Source: Prolixibacter sp. SD074 (lineage in GTDB: Bacteria > Bacteroidota > Bacteroidia > Bacteroidales > Prolixibacteraceae). From it: a stretch of 64,000 nucleotides of DNA. Where the stretch lies: positions 2,409,001 through 2,473,000 of the forward strand of contig NZ_BLAW01000001.1 in the NCBI RefSeq assembly GCF_009617895.1, given 5' to 3'. The notes below the pieces were generated by a model that made no database searches, was not told where the DNA came from, and saw nothing but the letters and a program-made list of their open reading frames with translations. Positions 44,261 to 54,326 of the stretch are shown here, piece by piece. A program made the position numbers and the translations under genes. How positions within the stretch are numbered: the stretch's first letter is position 1; each line of letters starts with the position of its first letter.

Positions 44261-45736
44261 TTAGTATCCGGGATTTTGCGTTAATAAACCGCCACTCAGC
44301 TCAATCTGCCGTTGCGGAATGGGGAACAATTCGTTCTTACCAGCCACAAATCCCTCTTTGGCCAGTACCGTTGCTGCCCGTCCCTCACGAATCAGGTCAA
44401 AGGTACGGTCGCTTTCGAATGCCAGTTCCACACGGCGCTCGTGATAAATCTTCATCCGGAGGTTATCCTGATTGCTATCAGTGTAATCGGGTAAACCTAC
44501 CCGTTCACGAACCTGGTTTAACGCTGCCAGCGCCGTAGCCGGATCACCGGTTTCATTAGCTGCTTCAGCTTTCATCAACAACACTTCGGCGTAACGGAAG
44601 ATCCGGACATTCTTACTTGACTCCCAGGAGTTTCCGTTATACGTTTCCTGTGTACGGCTCAGGTACGCTTTCTGGTTGTACATCGGGTTCGGGGTATCGG
44701 AATTAATCACCACACCGTCCCACATGGTTTCCCCGGGGTAGATAATCGTTGCATCTTTCCGGAGGTCACCTGCTTCATAAGTATCGGCCAAATCCTGCGA
44801 TGGTACATTGAAGCCCCATCCAAACTGACCTCTGACACTTTGAACATCGACATATCCCTGAACCCCTTTGTTAGGTGTCTGACCACGTCCCTGGATTTCG
44901 AAAATAGATTCAGAGTTGTTCTCTCCAATTTCACGCCAGATGGTTGAGTAATCGCTTACCAGTGAATATTCGCCGGAGTTGATCACCACGTTAGTCAGCG
45001 TCAATACTTCCGACCAGTTCTTTTGATACAGATTGACCTTGGCCAGGAAGGTTTGTGCAGCCCCCTTGGTTGCACGCCCCAAATCGGCGGCAGCATATTC
45101 GCTTTTCAGCGGAAGGTTTGCAACAGCATACTGCAAATCGGTTTTTATGAATGCGTAAATCGAATCTTTCGAAACGCGGGTATTTCCCATGGCAATGTCC
45201 GCGGCATTGGTTGGGTCTGGCACCCGATCGATGAGTGGAACGTCTCCAAAACAACGTACCAGGTTCCAATAGAAATAAGCGCGAAGGAAACGAGTTTCTC
45301 CTTGCAGGCGATTTCTCAGCGTATCGCTGATGGTCACTTCGCCGAGCACTTTTAATGCCTGGTTGGCACGGGCAACTCCTTCATAGTTTCCCTGCCACAC
45401 ATCGTTAAATGACAAGGCATCGGCTCCAAACGTGAAGTTATCCAGCAAATTTTTGTCCGTTCCGGTATCGCCCGGATCGCTACCTTTATCAGCATCGTCG
45501 GAAGTAATACTGGAAACGCCAAGCCATGAGAAGGAACTTTCGTTCCAGTCGAGCAGTTTATTGTAAACTGCATTCACTACTTCAGTAGGATGATCAGAAT
45601 AATAGTCTGCCGGAGTCATATTTCCCTCCGGCGGAACATCCAGGTAATTGCCCGAACATCCCGAGAAGGTCAGCAGGGCTGCAGCGATTGCAGCTCCCAT
45701 ATATAATAATTTCATCTTTCTGTTTTTCATATCCAA
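44261..45736 (-). CDS. susD: SusD/RagB family outer-membrane lipoprotein (PUL 3)
   Basis: 491 residues. Lipoprotein signal with Cys27 (ALLTFSGC) followed by NYLDVPPEG. Classical SusD blocks: LRAYFYWNLVRCFGDVPLID, GAAQTFLAKVNLYQKNW, YAEVLLMKAEAANETGDPAT and YHERRVELAFESDRTFDLIR, ending LTQNPGY. Forms the surface lid of the SusC pore for beta-1,2-glucan pieces (substrate inferred from the neighbouring GH144 genes). Six bases downstream of susC. Confidence 0.93.
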   Translation of the reverse strand: MDMKNRKMKLLYMGAAIAAALLTFSGCSGNYLDVPPEGNMTPADYYSDHPTEVVNAVYNKLLDWNESSFSWLGVSSITSDDADKGSDPGDTGTDKNLLDNFTFGADALSFNDVWQGNYEGVARANQALKVLGEVTISDTLRNRLQGETRFLRAYFYWNLVRCFGDVPLIDRVPDPTNAADIAMGNTRVSKDSIYAFIKTDLQYAVANLPLKSEYAAADLGRATKGAAQTFLAKVNLYQKNWSEVLTLTNVVINSGEYSLVSDYSTIWREIGENNSESIFEIQGRGQTPNKGVQGYVDVQSVRGQFGWGFNVPSQDLADTYEAGDLRKDATIIYPGETMWDGVVINSDTPNPMYNQKAYLSRTQETYNGNSWESSKNVRIFRYAEVLLMKAEAANETGDPATALAALNQVRERVGLPDYTDSNQDNLRMKIYHERRVELAFESDRTFDLIREGRAATVLAKEGFVAGKNELFPIPQRQIELSGGLLTQNPGY

Positions 45737-45742
45737 TATAAA

Positions 45743-48700
45743 TTAGAAAGTTATGTTGAGCCCCAAGAGGTAAGAAGCCGTTTCAGGGTAAGAGCTCAGT
45801 TCAATTCCGGAATTTAGACTTCCGGAGTTGGTTGTGTTAGATCCGATGTCTGAGTTTCCTGAGTTACGTGATATCAGTCCCGGTAACTCCGGATTATAAC
45901 CACTGTAGCCCGTCAGCGTAATAGCATTCTGTGCAGCCACATAGAAACGACAACGGCTTATTGACAGTTTCTCAGTCAATGCTTTGGGAAGCGTATATCC
46001 CAAAGTTATGTTATTGACGCGGAAAAAGTCGCCCGATTCCAGATAGTAATCGGAAGCCACCGGTACGGCATTGGAAGCCCTTGGAATATTGGTGTTATGG
46101 TTGTCGGGTGTCCAGCGATTAGCCAACGATGCTTCAATGTTTTCGCCGCCCCAACGTTGTGCTTTTTTACCGTTATAGATTTTACCGCCAAAGTTACCAT
46201 ACGCATCGATCGATAAATCCCAGCTCTTATAGTTCAGTCCGAGATTCAGGCCAACCATCAGTTTCGGGTTATATGAACCGGCATAATAACGGTCATTATC
46301 GTCGATAACCCCATCATGATTCCGGTCGACCAGTTTCAAGTCACCCGGCTGAGCATTCGGCATCAGCGGATCGCCATTGCTGTTCACATAAGCGTCCAGC
46401 TGCGACTGGTTATGGAAAATACCATCGGTTTGGTACACCCAAAAGGCACCAATCGGCTCGCCTTCTTTGGTACGGGTTGTCACCTGGCCATTGTTTAAGC
46501 TACCACTGGTGATTGGCAATCCGCCGCCCACTTTCTCTATGCGGTTTTTGTTAGTTGTCAAATTGAAACCGATATTATAACTGAAATCAGAGTTGATTTT
46601 ATCCCGCCAGTTCGCCGAGAATTCAAATCCGGTATTCCGGATATCGGCCTTATTGGTCAGGAACTGTCCGTCTTTGTCACCAAATGTCCCGGCAATCGGA
46701 GCATAAATCAACGCATCTGAAGTCAATTTATTATAGTAATCAATCTCACCGGAAAGACGGTTGTCAAACAATCCGTATTCCAGTCCAAGGTCGGTTTCAG
46801 TGGTTACCTCCCACTTCAAATTCGGGTCTTTGATATCCGTAATCGTTCCACCATTAATATAAGCCTGATCGGGGCCCAAAACATACGCCAAATCAGAATT
46901 GATAAGATAAGTAAATGCATCTGCAGGTATATTATCGTTACCAATTTTACCCCAGCTGGCGCGCAATTTCAGGTTGCTCAACCATGCATTGTCTTTCAGG
47001 AAATTCTCCTGGGTAAGTACCCAACCAAGCCCAACAGATGGGAATGTTGCCCAACGATTATTGGAAGGAAACATGGAAGAACCGTCGTAACGAATGGTAC
47101 CGGTAAACAGGTATTTATTGGCAAAACTATAATTGACACGTCCCAAATAAGAGTTACGGGTATTTTTTGTGCCGTTACTACCATTGGTTGCCGAAGCAGC
47201 ATCCCCCAAATCAAGGTACCAGTAATTCTTCTGTGCCGGCACATTCTGGCGGGAAGCATTCATAAATCTTGTCCGGTACTTTTCAGCGGTCGTACCTCCC
47301 ATCAGCTTCAACCGATGATTTCCCCAACGGTTGTTGTAAGTGAAATAGTTGTCCCATACCCAGTGCTCATTAGTACTTTGATTCAGGGTCAACTTGGAAA
47401 TTTCATTCTTTTGGGTAGCGGATACGGTATAAACCGGATTGTAAATACGGCCGTGGCCTTCTGAAAAATCAACACCCATGTTGGATTTAAACTGGAGATG
47501 TTTAGTGAAATCAACTTTGGCATACACCGATCCCTGGATGCGGGTTCCCCAGCTTTGATTATTGGTATAATCAAGCGTCGCACGCGGGTTACCCACATTG
47601 TTAATGTCAGTATAACCATAGTTGCCGTCTGCGTCTTTCACCGGTACAGTTGGAGCCTGGCGATAAGCTGCTGTAAAAGCGGAGTAAGGCTTGTTGTCGG
47701 AATTGTAACGCGACAGGCCAATATTATTCCCAATCTCGAGGAAGTCGGTCACCTTGTAAGTATTGTTTGAACGCAATGTCAGACGGTCGTAGTTGTTTCC
47801 GTCCAGGATTCCTTGATCGCTTTTATATCCCATACTGAAGTAGTACGTTGCCTTATCAGTTCCACCACTTACCGAAAGGTTGTGGTTCTGGCTAATCCCT
47901 GTCCGGGTAATCGCATCGAACCAGTCGGTATTATATGGAGGCAGGTTATTCAGATCGAAAGCCGGGGCTTTTCCGTCGTAGCCTAATGCCTCATTGGTAT
48001 AAGCTGCATACAATTTCGAATCTGCCATTTTCACCTTGTGGGCTGCTACATTAGCACTGACATAGCCGTCGTACGAAATCTTCATTTTTCCTCTTTCTCC
48101 GGCACGGGTGGTAATAATAATCACACCGTTTGCACCACGCACACCGTAGATAGCGGCAGCCGAAGCATCTTTCAGCACATCTACCGAGACAATATCGGAG
48201 TTATTGATATTGCGAATATCGTCGGTAATTACACCGTCAACAACATAAAGCGGATTGGCCCCCCCCAGAATGGTTCCTGTTCCCCGGATACGAACCTGCG
48301 GATCGGCCCCCGGAGCTCCGGAGTTAACAATTTGGACACCGGCTACTTTACCCTGGATAGCCTGGGTTGCTGTTAAAGCCGGTTGTTTTACCAAATCGGC
48401 TCCCTGCACTCCGGCAATGGAACCGGTGATGTCCTGCTTACGCTGAACACCATAACCCACCACACGGACCTCACTCAGATCCGTGGTAGAAGTGGTAAGG
48501 GTTACATTAATTTTTTTCTGCCCGTTAACAGGCCTAACGACATTCTTCATTCCTAAAAATGAGAATACCAGTGTACCGTCAGACGGAACGCTTAACGAAT
48601 AGTTACCGTCAAAATCGGTAATGGTACCAGTTGTGGTACCTTTCACTAAAATACTGGCTCCCGGAATGGGCTTTCCATCGTCCGCGCCAGTTACCTTCCC

Positions 48701-48775
48701 GGTTACTGTGATGTTCTGTGCCATCACGGTATATCCAAGGAAGACGACCAAAAAGGTTAATAAACTCTTTTTCAT
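45743..48775 (-). CDS. susC: SusC/RagA family TonB-dependent outer-membrane transporter (PUL 3)
   Basis: 1010 residues from the ATG at 48775 (MKKSLLTFLVVFLGYTVMAQ, a clear signal peptide); the frame is open to 48796. Carboxypeptidase-like domain (GKVTGADDGKPIPGASILVK), TonB-box-like VRVVGYGVQRKQ, plug (GVIIITTRAGE) and barrel to LGLNITF. No STN domain, matching the presence of a propeller/HTH regulator instead of FecR/sigma. Confidence 0.95.
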   Translation of the reverse strand: MKKSLLTFLVVFLGYTVMAQNITVTGKVTGADDGKPIPGASILVKGTTTGTITDFDGNYSLSVPSDGTLVFSFLGMKNVVRPVNGQKKINVTLTTSTTDLSEVRVVGYGVQRKQDITGSIAGVQGADLVKQPALTATQAIQGKVAGVQIVNSGAPGADPQVRIRGTGTILGGANPLYVVDGVITDDIRNINNSDIVSVDVLKDASAAAIYGVRGANGVIIITTRAGERGKMKISYDGYVSANVAAHKVKMADSKLYAAYTNEALGYDGKAPAFDLNNLPPYNTDWFDAITRTGISQNHNLSVSGGTDKATYYFSMGYKSDQGILDGNNYDRLTLRSNNTYKVTDFLEIGNNIGLSRYNSDNKPYSAFTAAYRQAPTVPVKDADGNYGYTDINNVGNPRATLDYTNNQSWGTRIQGSVYAKVDFTKHLQFKSNMGVDFSEGHGRIYNPVYTVSATQKNEISKLTLNQSTNEHWVWDNYFTYNNRWGNHRLKLMGGTTAEKYRTRFMNASRQNVPAQKNYWYLDLGDAASATNGSNGTKNTRNSYLGRVNYSFANKYLFTGTIRYDGSSMFPSNNRWATFPSVGLGWVLTQENFLKDNAWLSNLKLRASWGKIGNDNIPADAFTYLINSDLAYVLGPDQAYINGGTITDIKDPNLKWEVTTETDLGLEYGLFDNRLSGEIDYYNKLTSDALIYAPIAGTFGDKDGQFLTNKADIRNTGFEFSANWRDKINSDFSYNIGFNLTTNKNRIEKVGGGLPITSGSLNNGQVTTRTKEGEPIGAFWVYQTDGIFHNQSQLDAYVNSNGDPLMPNAQPGDLKLVDRNHDGVIDDNDRYYAGSYNPKLMVGLNLGLNYKSWDLSIDAYGNFGGKIYNGKKAQRWGGENIEASLANRWTPDNHNTNIPRASNAVPVASDYYLESGDFFRVNNITLGYTLPKALTEKLSISRCRFYVAAQNAITLTGYSGYNPELPGLISRNSGNSDIGSNTTNSGSLNSGIELSSYPETASYLLGLNITF

Positions 48776-49144
48776 TCGCTCAGTCTTTTTTGACAATTTG
48801 AATACATAGCAAAAGAACCCCCTCGCAGAGTAAAAAGGAAGAAAGCTACCCCTACCTCCCTACGTCATGTTAAAAAACATGCAAATTTCGGCTTTCACAT
48901 CACTACATCAATACACAGCTCAATCCACACATCCATCTAATTATCAATATATATGAATGCATCCAATTTCTATAATTAAGATTAAATAAATGCTAAATCA
49001 GACTAAGGAATGAAAAGATTATACAAAGAATGTTTAACGTTCAATGCATGCAAATACCGTTCACATATTAAGTTTTGGGCCAAAAAGACGTTTGACTGGA
49101 ATCAAGAAATGTCATAAATCTGCAATGGGAGCCGAAAATGTTTG
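48776..49144. other. 369-base gap upstream of susC (PUL 3)
   Basis: No gene. On the minus strand GAAATTTG, immediately followed by CATG, is a weak -7 candidate (one mismatch) near 48882-48889. It abuts a perfect inverted repeat CATGTT-AAAA-AACATG at 48866-48881. The remainder up to the regulator stop is AT-rich without features. Confidence 0.4.
48866..48881. repeat. Inverted repeat CATGTT-N4-AACATG, possible operator before susC of PUL 3
   Basis: Perfect 6+6 dyad directly downstream of a candidate -7 box and 91 bases upstream of the susC start codon. Candidate binding site of the adjacent HTH regulator. I did not find the same dyad upstream of susC in PUL 1. Confidence 0.35.
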
Positions 49145-52018
49145 TCAAAACTCTATCATGAACTCCACCAGATTTTTTTCCTGGGGCAACTCCAGTTTTT
49201 TCCGCAAACGGTAACGGCGTATTTCCACGCCACGTACTGAAATATTCAGTAGGGGTGCAATTTCTTTGGTGGCCAGGTTCAGCCTTAAATAAGCACAGAG
49301 CTTTAAATCACTAGGGGTTAACACGGGATATTCACTTTTCAGTCGCCGGAAGAAATTCTCATGGGCCTGGTCAAAATGAGATTCAAATACCAACCAGTCA
49401 TCTTCATTGGTCAGGTTCTTGTCGACCAAACCCACTAATTTTTCGTACATGTTCCTGGGATAACGCGTTCCCAACTGTTTCTTTTGCCGCTCAATCTCAT
49501 TCTTTATCTCAATGAGCGACTCGTTTTTACGGATAATAGACATGGTTGAGTTGGCCAGTTCCACGTCTTTATGAGAGAGTTCTGCCTGCAGTTTTTCGTT
49601 TCGCAGTTTGATAATTTCATTTTCTGCATGTTCACGCTCTTCTTCTCTTCGTCTTTCCAGCCCCATCTGCCTTTCATGGCGAACTCTCTCTTCACGTCGT
49701 TTAAAACGTCGATACAAAACCAGCTGAGAAATGATAATAATGAGGATGCCAATGATGACATAAAAGAAGTAAGCCATGGATGATGCGTACCAGTATGGCC
49801 TGATAATAAATGGATACGATATTTCAGAAATGGTATGGACAAATGCGTCGACATTCCGAACATGAAAAACATAACTTCCGGCCGCTAGCCGCTCATAGGC
49901 CGCCTCACCTTCGGGAAAAGTAGATTTCCAGTGCTCATCAGGCTTCAAACCTTTCAAATAATACTGGTAGGACTCCCCATCGGGTGTGTAACGCAAAGAG
50001 GCAAACCGAAATTTGATATTCCGTTCCCAGGGTTGTAATTGAATTATTGCAGGTGAGCCGACAGGTGAAATAGTCAACCGCCTGCTTTTACCCTTACTAT
50101 CAGACACGATCGCATCTCTGAAAAATAATTGCTGCCCGGACGTGTCATTTACCTTATTGTTCAAATCAACAAGAGCATAGCCTTCATCAAGGCATACCAT
50201 CTGAATATGTTTGTTGAGCGGCACAATATTTTCGTATCGTTCCACCATGGAAAAACCATAAAGATCGGGATTCATTTTCCGTATCAGCATCGCCCCACTA
50301 TCGCGAATATCCACCAACCCAAGCATATCACGACTAATCAACCAATATCGGTTATCGCCGACATGAATAATGCGGTGCGCAGAAGAAAGTTCACCCAGCT
50401 GACGATTCAAATCATCCATCGGAACAACCTTCTCATGCAGGTCATCGTACGTATAAAGTCCTTCCGGAGAAGTCAGAACAATCCGGTTCGAAACCTTGAA
50501 AACATGAACATTGAAATCGCCAGGCAAACCGGAAACACGTCCGAAATAACGAGTATCAAGAACTTTTTGATAATTGGCATCCAGCTTCAACCGGTACACG
50601 CCTTTCTGCTGATGGCTCACCCATACATACCCAAACGGCCCAATTTCGACAAACCGGCAAGGTTCGTTAAATCCGGTAACCTGATGATCGAACTGCCAGC
50701 TACCATTTACCAGCCGATAAATGGCCAAGCGGGTATAAGTGCTCTGAATCATGTATTTATTTCCGCCGCGCTCGTAAGGTTTCACCATATAGCCGCCGGA
50801 AACATTGCTAATTTGGCGGAGCCGACCATTTTTATATGTGAATGTGCCACGGTTGTGCCCAATAATCAGTGAGCCGGAATGTACCTGCAAATCCCACACC
50901 TGTCCTTGTGTCCCATCCAGGAATTGAAAATTACCAAGCGGTTGCCGGGGATCTCCATCAACTAAATTGCGATAATAAACACCCCGGTTTGAACCAACAA
51001 ACAGTTTTCCCTCAAATAGAACGGCTGAAGTCAGAGCTCCTATTCGTTGATCCTTATCGCGATAAACCGATAGCGGCGAATTGATTTCCACATAGTCAAT
51101 CCCCTTGTTCATCGCTACCCACAAACCACCCTTCTTATCTTCTTTCAACGCCAGGACCGTATTATTCTGAAGTCCGCTTTCCGTGTTAATCCGGGTTTTA
51201 ATATTTCCCTTCCGGCCGGTAATCACCACTCCGTTCAAAATGGTCCCGAAAGCGTATCCGTTTTTCAGCGGAATAGCCACATTCAATTCGTTGTGCTTCG
51301 TGAATTCCTGGATATCGCCCCCCCATAGAGAGAATTTTCCGGAAGCGAGCTGGTAAATCCCTCTCGATGAAGTGCAAACGAGCAATGTATCCTTTCCTCC
51401 GGGAATAATACTTTTCACTTGCGTGGATGACAGAAAATCCGAACCGGGAATATGAACCGGCTGATCATTTATCAGCTCCATCAATCCACCTCCATCTTCC
51501 TGGGTAATCAACCGATTCCCAACCTGCGACATCAAAATGACATTGGAAGGAAGAGGAATTTTTCGAACAGTATCGCCATCGAAGGAAAAAAGCGCCCCGA
51601 ACGATTGAAAATAAGCTTTGTCGTGCGAAAACAGGATACGCCAGAACTCCCAATTATGCAACTTTAGGTTGGGATACGAATGCGAAATCGAAGTATATTT
51701 CAGCTGCCCCGTTTTATCGGGCTGCCAGTAACCAAATTCTTCGAAGGCACCGGTATATATTTTTCCATCCGGACCTACGGCCACGGAGCGGACAATACTT
51801 CGATCGGGAAGCGGGTAAAGCTTCCAGTTGGTACCATCAAACTGAAGAAGCCCATCGTTATTTCCGACATACATCAAGCCTTGCTTGTCCTGCGCAATCG
51901 ACCAGTTTTGATTCCCTCCCCCGTAAACATCTTTCGAATAATGAATCACCAGTGGCTGGGCGATGGCCAGGGCCGGCAAAAAAAACACTAACACCAATAC
52001 CCTTTTCAGGATCTTCAT
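49145..52018 (-). CDS. Membrane-tethered regulator: propeller, triple-Tyr domain, LuxR-like HTH (PUL 3)
   Basis: 957 residues from the ATG at 52018 (MKILKRVLVLVFFLPALAIAQ); the frame is open to 52078. Layout matches the PUL 1 regulator: propeller repeats (MYVGNNDGLLQFDGTNWKLY; KGGLWVAMNKGIDYVEIN), a Y_Y_Y-type domain near 660-745 (SYQYYLKGLKPDEHWKS), one membrane span about 755-777 (YFFYVIIGILIIIISQLVLY), coiled coil, and a C-terminal helix-turn-helix (LTPSDLKLCAYLRLNLATKE ... GVEIRRYRLRKKLE). No kinase or receiver domain. Predicted to control the PUL 3 susC operon. Confidence 0.88.
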   Translation of the reverse strand: MKILKRVLVLVFFLPALAIAQPLVIHYSKDVYGGGNQNWSIAQDKQGLMYVGNNDGLLQFDGTNWKLYPLPDRSIVRSVAVGPDGKIYTGAFEEFGYWQPDKTGQLKYTSISHSYPNLKLHNWEFWRILFSHDKAYFQSFGALFSFDGDTVRKIPLPSNVILMSQVGNRLITQEDGGGLMELINDQPVHIPGSDFLSSTQVKSIIPGGKDTLLVCTSSRGIYQLASGKFSLWGGDIQEFTKHNELNVAIPLKNGYAFGTILNGVVITGRKGNIKTRINTESGLQNNTVLALKEDKKGGLWVAMNKGIDYVEINSPLSVYRDKDQRIGALTSAVLFEGKLFVGSNRGVYYRNLVDGDPRQPLGNFQFLDGTQGQVWDLQVHSGSLIIGHNRGTFTYKNGRLRQISNVSGGYMVKPYERGGNKYMIQSTYTRLAIYRLVNGSWQFDHQVTGFNEPCRFVEIGPFGYVWVSHQQKGVYRLKLDANYQKVLDTRYFGRVSGLPGDFNVHVFKVSNRIVLTSPEGLYTYDDLHEKVVPMDDLNRQLGELSSAHRIIHVGDNRYWLISRDMLGLVDIRDSGAMLIRKMNPDLYGFSMVERYENIVPLNKHIQMVCLDEGYALVDLNNKVNDTSGQQLFFRDAIVSDSKGKSRRLTISPVGSPAIIQLQPWERNIKFRFASLRYTPDGESYQYYLKGLKPDEHWKSTFPEGEAAYERLAAGSYVFHVRNVDAFVHTISEISYPFIIRPYWYASSMAYFFYVIIGILIIIISQLVLYRRFKRREERVRHERQMGLERRREEEREHAENEIIKLRNEKLQAELSHKDVELANSTMSIIRKNESLIEIKNEIERQKKQLGTRYPRNMYEKLVGLVDKNLTNEDDWLVFESHFDQAHENFFRRLKSEYPVLTPSDLKLCAYLRLNLATKEIAPLLNISVRGVEIRRYRLRKKLELPQEKNLVEFMIEF

Positions 52019-52084
52019 TACCCCTCTAACATTTTTCATATACCAACCGAATATTGGGCCATAAAGATACGTATACAAGGAGTA

Positions 52085-52112
52085 TAAAAAAAGGGAGACA
52101 ACAGCCTCCCCT
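52085..52112 (-). terminator. Terminator of htpG
   Basis: Minus-strand stem AAGGGGAG / CTCCCTT with loop and a run of seven T, about 24 bases after the htpG stop. Confidence 0.75.
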
Positions 52113-52135
52113 TCATTAGCATCCTATTACAGTGC

Positions 52136-54184
52136 TTATTTTATCAATTCAATACTACGTTTAACAAACTTGTTCAAATCACTACCCCGCAGCATATTGT
52201 TGGCCAACAGGGCGAGATCCACCAATTGATTTGCCAACTGGTTTCCTCGTCCAAAGGCTTCGAGTTTCGAGCGTTTGTCGGCTTCAAGAGAAGTAATTTT
52301 GTCATCCAGTTCCTTCATTTTGTCTTTTTCTTCCTGAGGAACCTCTTCATCTTTCTTACCCTCCTTCAACTTGTTCAGCGCCTCTTTCTCATGCTGCTGT
52401 TTGGCAATCTCCCGATTAATTTTTTCCAGCTCAGCATTGAGCGAAGCATCTTTGTCTGCCAACACTTGTTTCACCAATGGATGACCAATATTCACCACCA
52501 GGTTGTAGCTGTCGGGCAAGTCCCCGTACATACTCATTCCCGCCTGAAGTTGGGACATATCCTTCATCCGGCGCATGAATTCATTCTGGGTAATGACCAT
52601 CGGATTAGCAGACTCGCCCAAATCCTCAAAGTCGACAATAAAATTGCCTTTCCCGTTAGGAACAATCGCCTGGAAAACCGGGCTCAGTTCGTTTTTCTCT
52701 TCCAACGAGAGCTTCTCTTTATCTTCATCTCCTTTAGGAATCAGTTTTTCCACCACATCGGCGTCCACACGAACGAAGCGTTTCTCAGGATATTTCTGCT
52801 CCAACAAGTTCAACAGGTGCGTTGACAGCGGATCTTCCATCAACAATACGTCATATCCTTTTTCCTTCGCAGTTTCAATAAAACTGTATTGATCTTCGTG
52901 GTGGTTAGCATAGAGGTAAACCAGTTTATTGTCTTTATCGGTCTGGTTTTCCTTGATGAGGTTTTCATACTCTTCCCACGTAAATTTCTTACCCTCGGTA
53001 TTTCCTAACAGGAAGAATTTCAGCGCACGCTCATAGAACTTCTCGTCGGTCAACATTCCGTACTCAATGAAGAGCTTTAAATCATCCCATTTTTTCTCAA
53101 AGTCTTCCCGTTTTTCCTTGAATATTTCCTCCAGACGATCAGCCACTTTCTTGGTAATGTGGCTGCTGATTTTCTTCACATTCGAATCGCTTTGCAAGTA
53201 CGAACGGGAAACATTCAACGGAATATCCGGTGAATCGAGTACACCATGCAACAGCGTCAGGAATTCGGGAACGATGCCTTCAACCGAATCGGTTACAAAC
53301 ACCTGGTTGCTGTAGAGCTGAATCTTATTCTTCTGTACTTCAATGGTATTCTTTATTTTCGGGAAATACAGGATACCGGTAAGATTAAATGGATAATCGA
53401 CGTTCAGATGAATATTAAACAACGGTTCATCGGCCATCGGGTAAAGCTGATGATAGAATTTATCGTAATCCTCATCCGTCAGATCAACCGGTTTGCGCGT
53501 CCAGGCAGGAGCCACATCATTGATTTGATTATCCTCATCCGTATCGACATATTCTTCGCCCTTCCACTCTTTCTTTTTACCGAACAAAACAGGAACGGGA
53601 AGGAACTTACAGTATTTGTTTAACAATTCGGAAATACGGTTTTCCTCCAAAAATTCTTTGGAATCGTCGTTGATATACATTACGATGTCGGTTCCGACCT
53701 CTTCTTTATCAACTTCTTCCATGGTGTATTCCGGACTACCATTACAGCTCCATTTCACTGCTTTGGCTCCATCCTGGTATGATTTCGTGATAATGTCCAC
53801 TTTGTCCGATACCATAAATGAGGAATAGAATCCCAATCCGAAGTGACCGATAATGGCATTTGCATCATTCTTGTATTTTTCCAGGAATTCGTTCGCCCCG
53901 GAGAAGGCAATCTGATTGATGTATTTATTTACCTCCTCTTCGGTCATACCGATACCATTATCCGAAACGGTAACCGTGCCGGCCTCTTTATCAAGTTTCA
54001 CCCGGATCCTTTGGTCTTCAACGTTACCGTTGTAACTGCCAACCGAGGCTAATGTTTTGAGCTTTTGACTTGCATCAACAGCATTCGACACGATTTCCCG
54101 AAGAAAAATGTCATGATCGGAATAGAGAAATTTCTTAATAATCGGAAACAGGTTTTCACTGGTAACACCAATTCTTCCTTCCAT
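52136..54184 (-). CDS. htpG: Molecular chaperone HtpG (Hsp90)
   Basis: 682 residues. GHKL ATPase domain about 1-220 with the Hsp90 family signature (SDHDIFLREIVSNAVDAS), the DNGIGM lid motif and GHFGLGFYSSFMV. The middle domain contains FPLFI-like IHLNVDYPFNLTGILYFP and the conserved SRSYLQ arginine region (LNVSRSYLQSD). C-terminal dimerisation domain. A charged stretch (LKEGKKDEEVPQEEKDKM) in the C-terminal part is of the type common in Bacteroidota HtpG. Cytosolic ATP-dependent chaperone. Single gene with its own terminator. Confidence 0.96.
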   Translation of the reverse strand: MEGRIGVTSENLFPIIKKFLYSDHDIFLREIVSNAVDASQKLKTLASVGSYNGNVEDQRIRVKLDKEAGTVTVSDNGIGMTEEEVNKYINQIAFSGANEFLEKYKNDANAIIGHFGLGFYSSFMVSDKVDIITKSYQDGAKAVKWSCNGSPEYTMEEVDKEEVGTDIVMYINDDSKEFLEENRISELLNKYCKFLPVPVLFGKKKEWKGEEYVDTDEDNQINDVAPAWTRKPVDLTDEDYDKFYHQLYPMADEPLFNIHLNVDYPFNLTGILYFPKIKNTIEVQKNKIQLYSNQVFVTDSVEGIVPEFLTLLHGVLDSPDIPLNVSRSYLQSDSNVKKISSHITKKVADRLEEIFKEKREDFEKKWDDLKLFIEYGMLTDEKFYERALKFFLLGNTEGKKFTWEEYENLIKENQTDKDNKLVYLYANHHEDQYSFIETAKEKGYDVLLMEDPLSTHLLNLLEQKYPEKRFVRVDADVVEKLIPKGDEDKEKLSLEEKNELSPVFQAIVPNGKGNFIVDFEDLGESANPMVITQNEFMRRMKDMSQLQAGMSMYGDLPDSYNLVVNIGHPLVKQVLADKDASLNAELEKINREIAKQQHEKEALNKLKEGKKDEEVPQEEKDKMKELDDKITSLEADKRSKLEAFGRGNQLANQLVDLALLANNMLRGSDLNKFVKRSIELIK

Positions 54185-54326
54185 TGTAATATTATTTTAA
54201 GTTGATAATTTTTCGATATACCGCGAACCGGAAATTCAAAGGTTGTGCCAGATAGAATTGGCTGACGAATTGACAGCATGAAGCCATTCGAAATGACAAA
54301 CCAGGAAGGAATTCTGACGGATGTTT

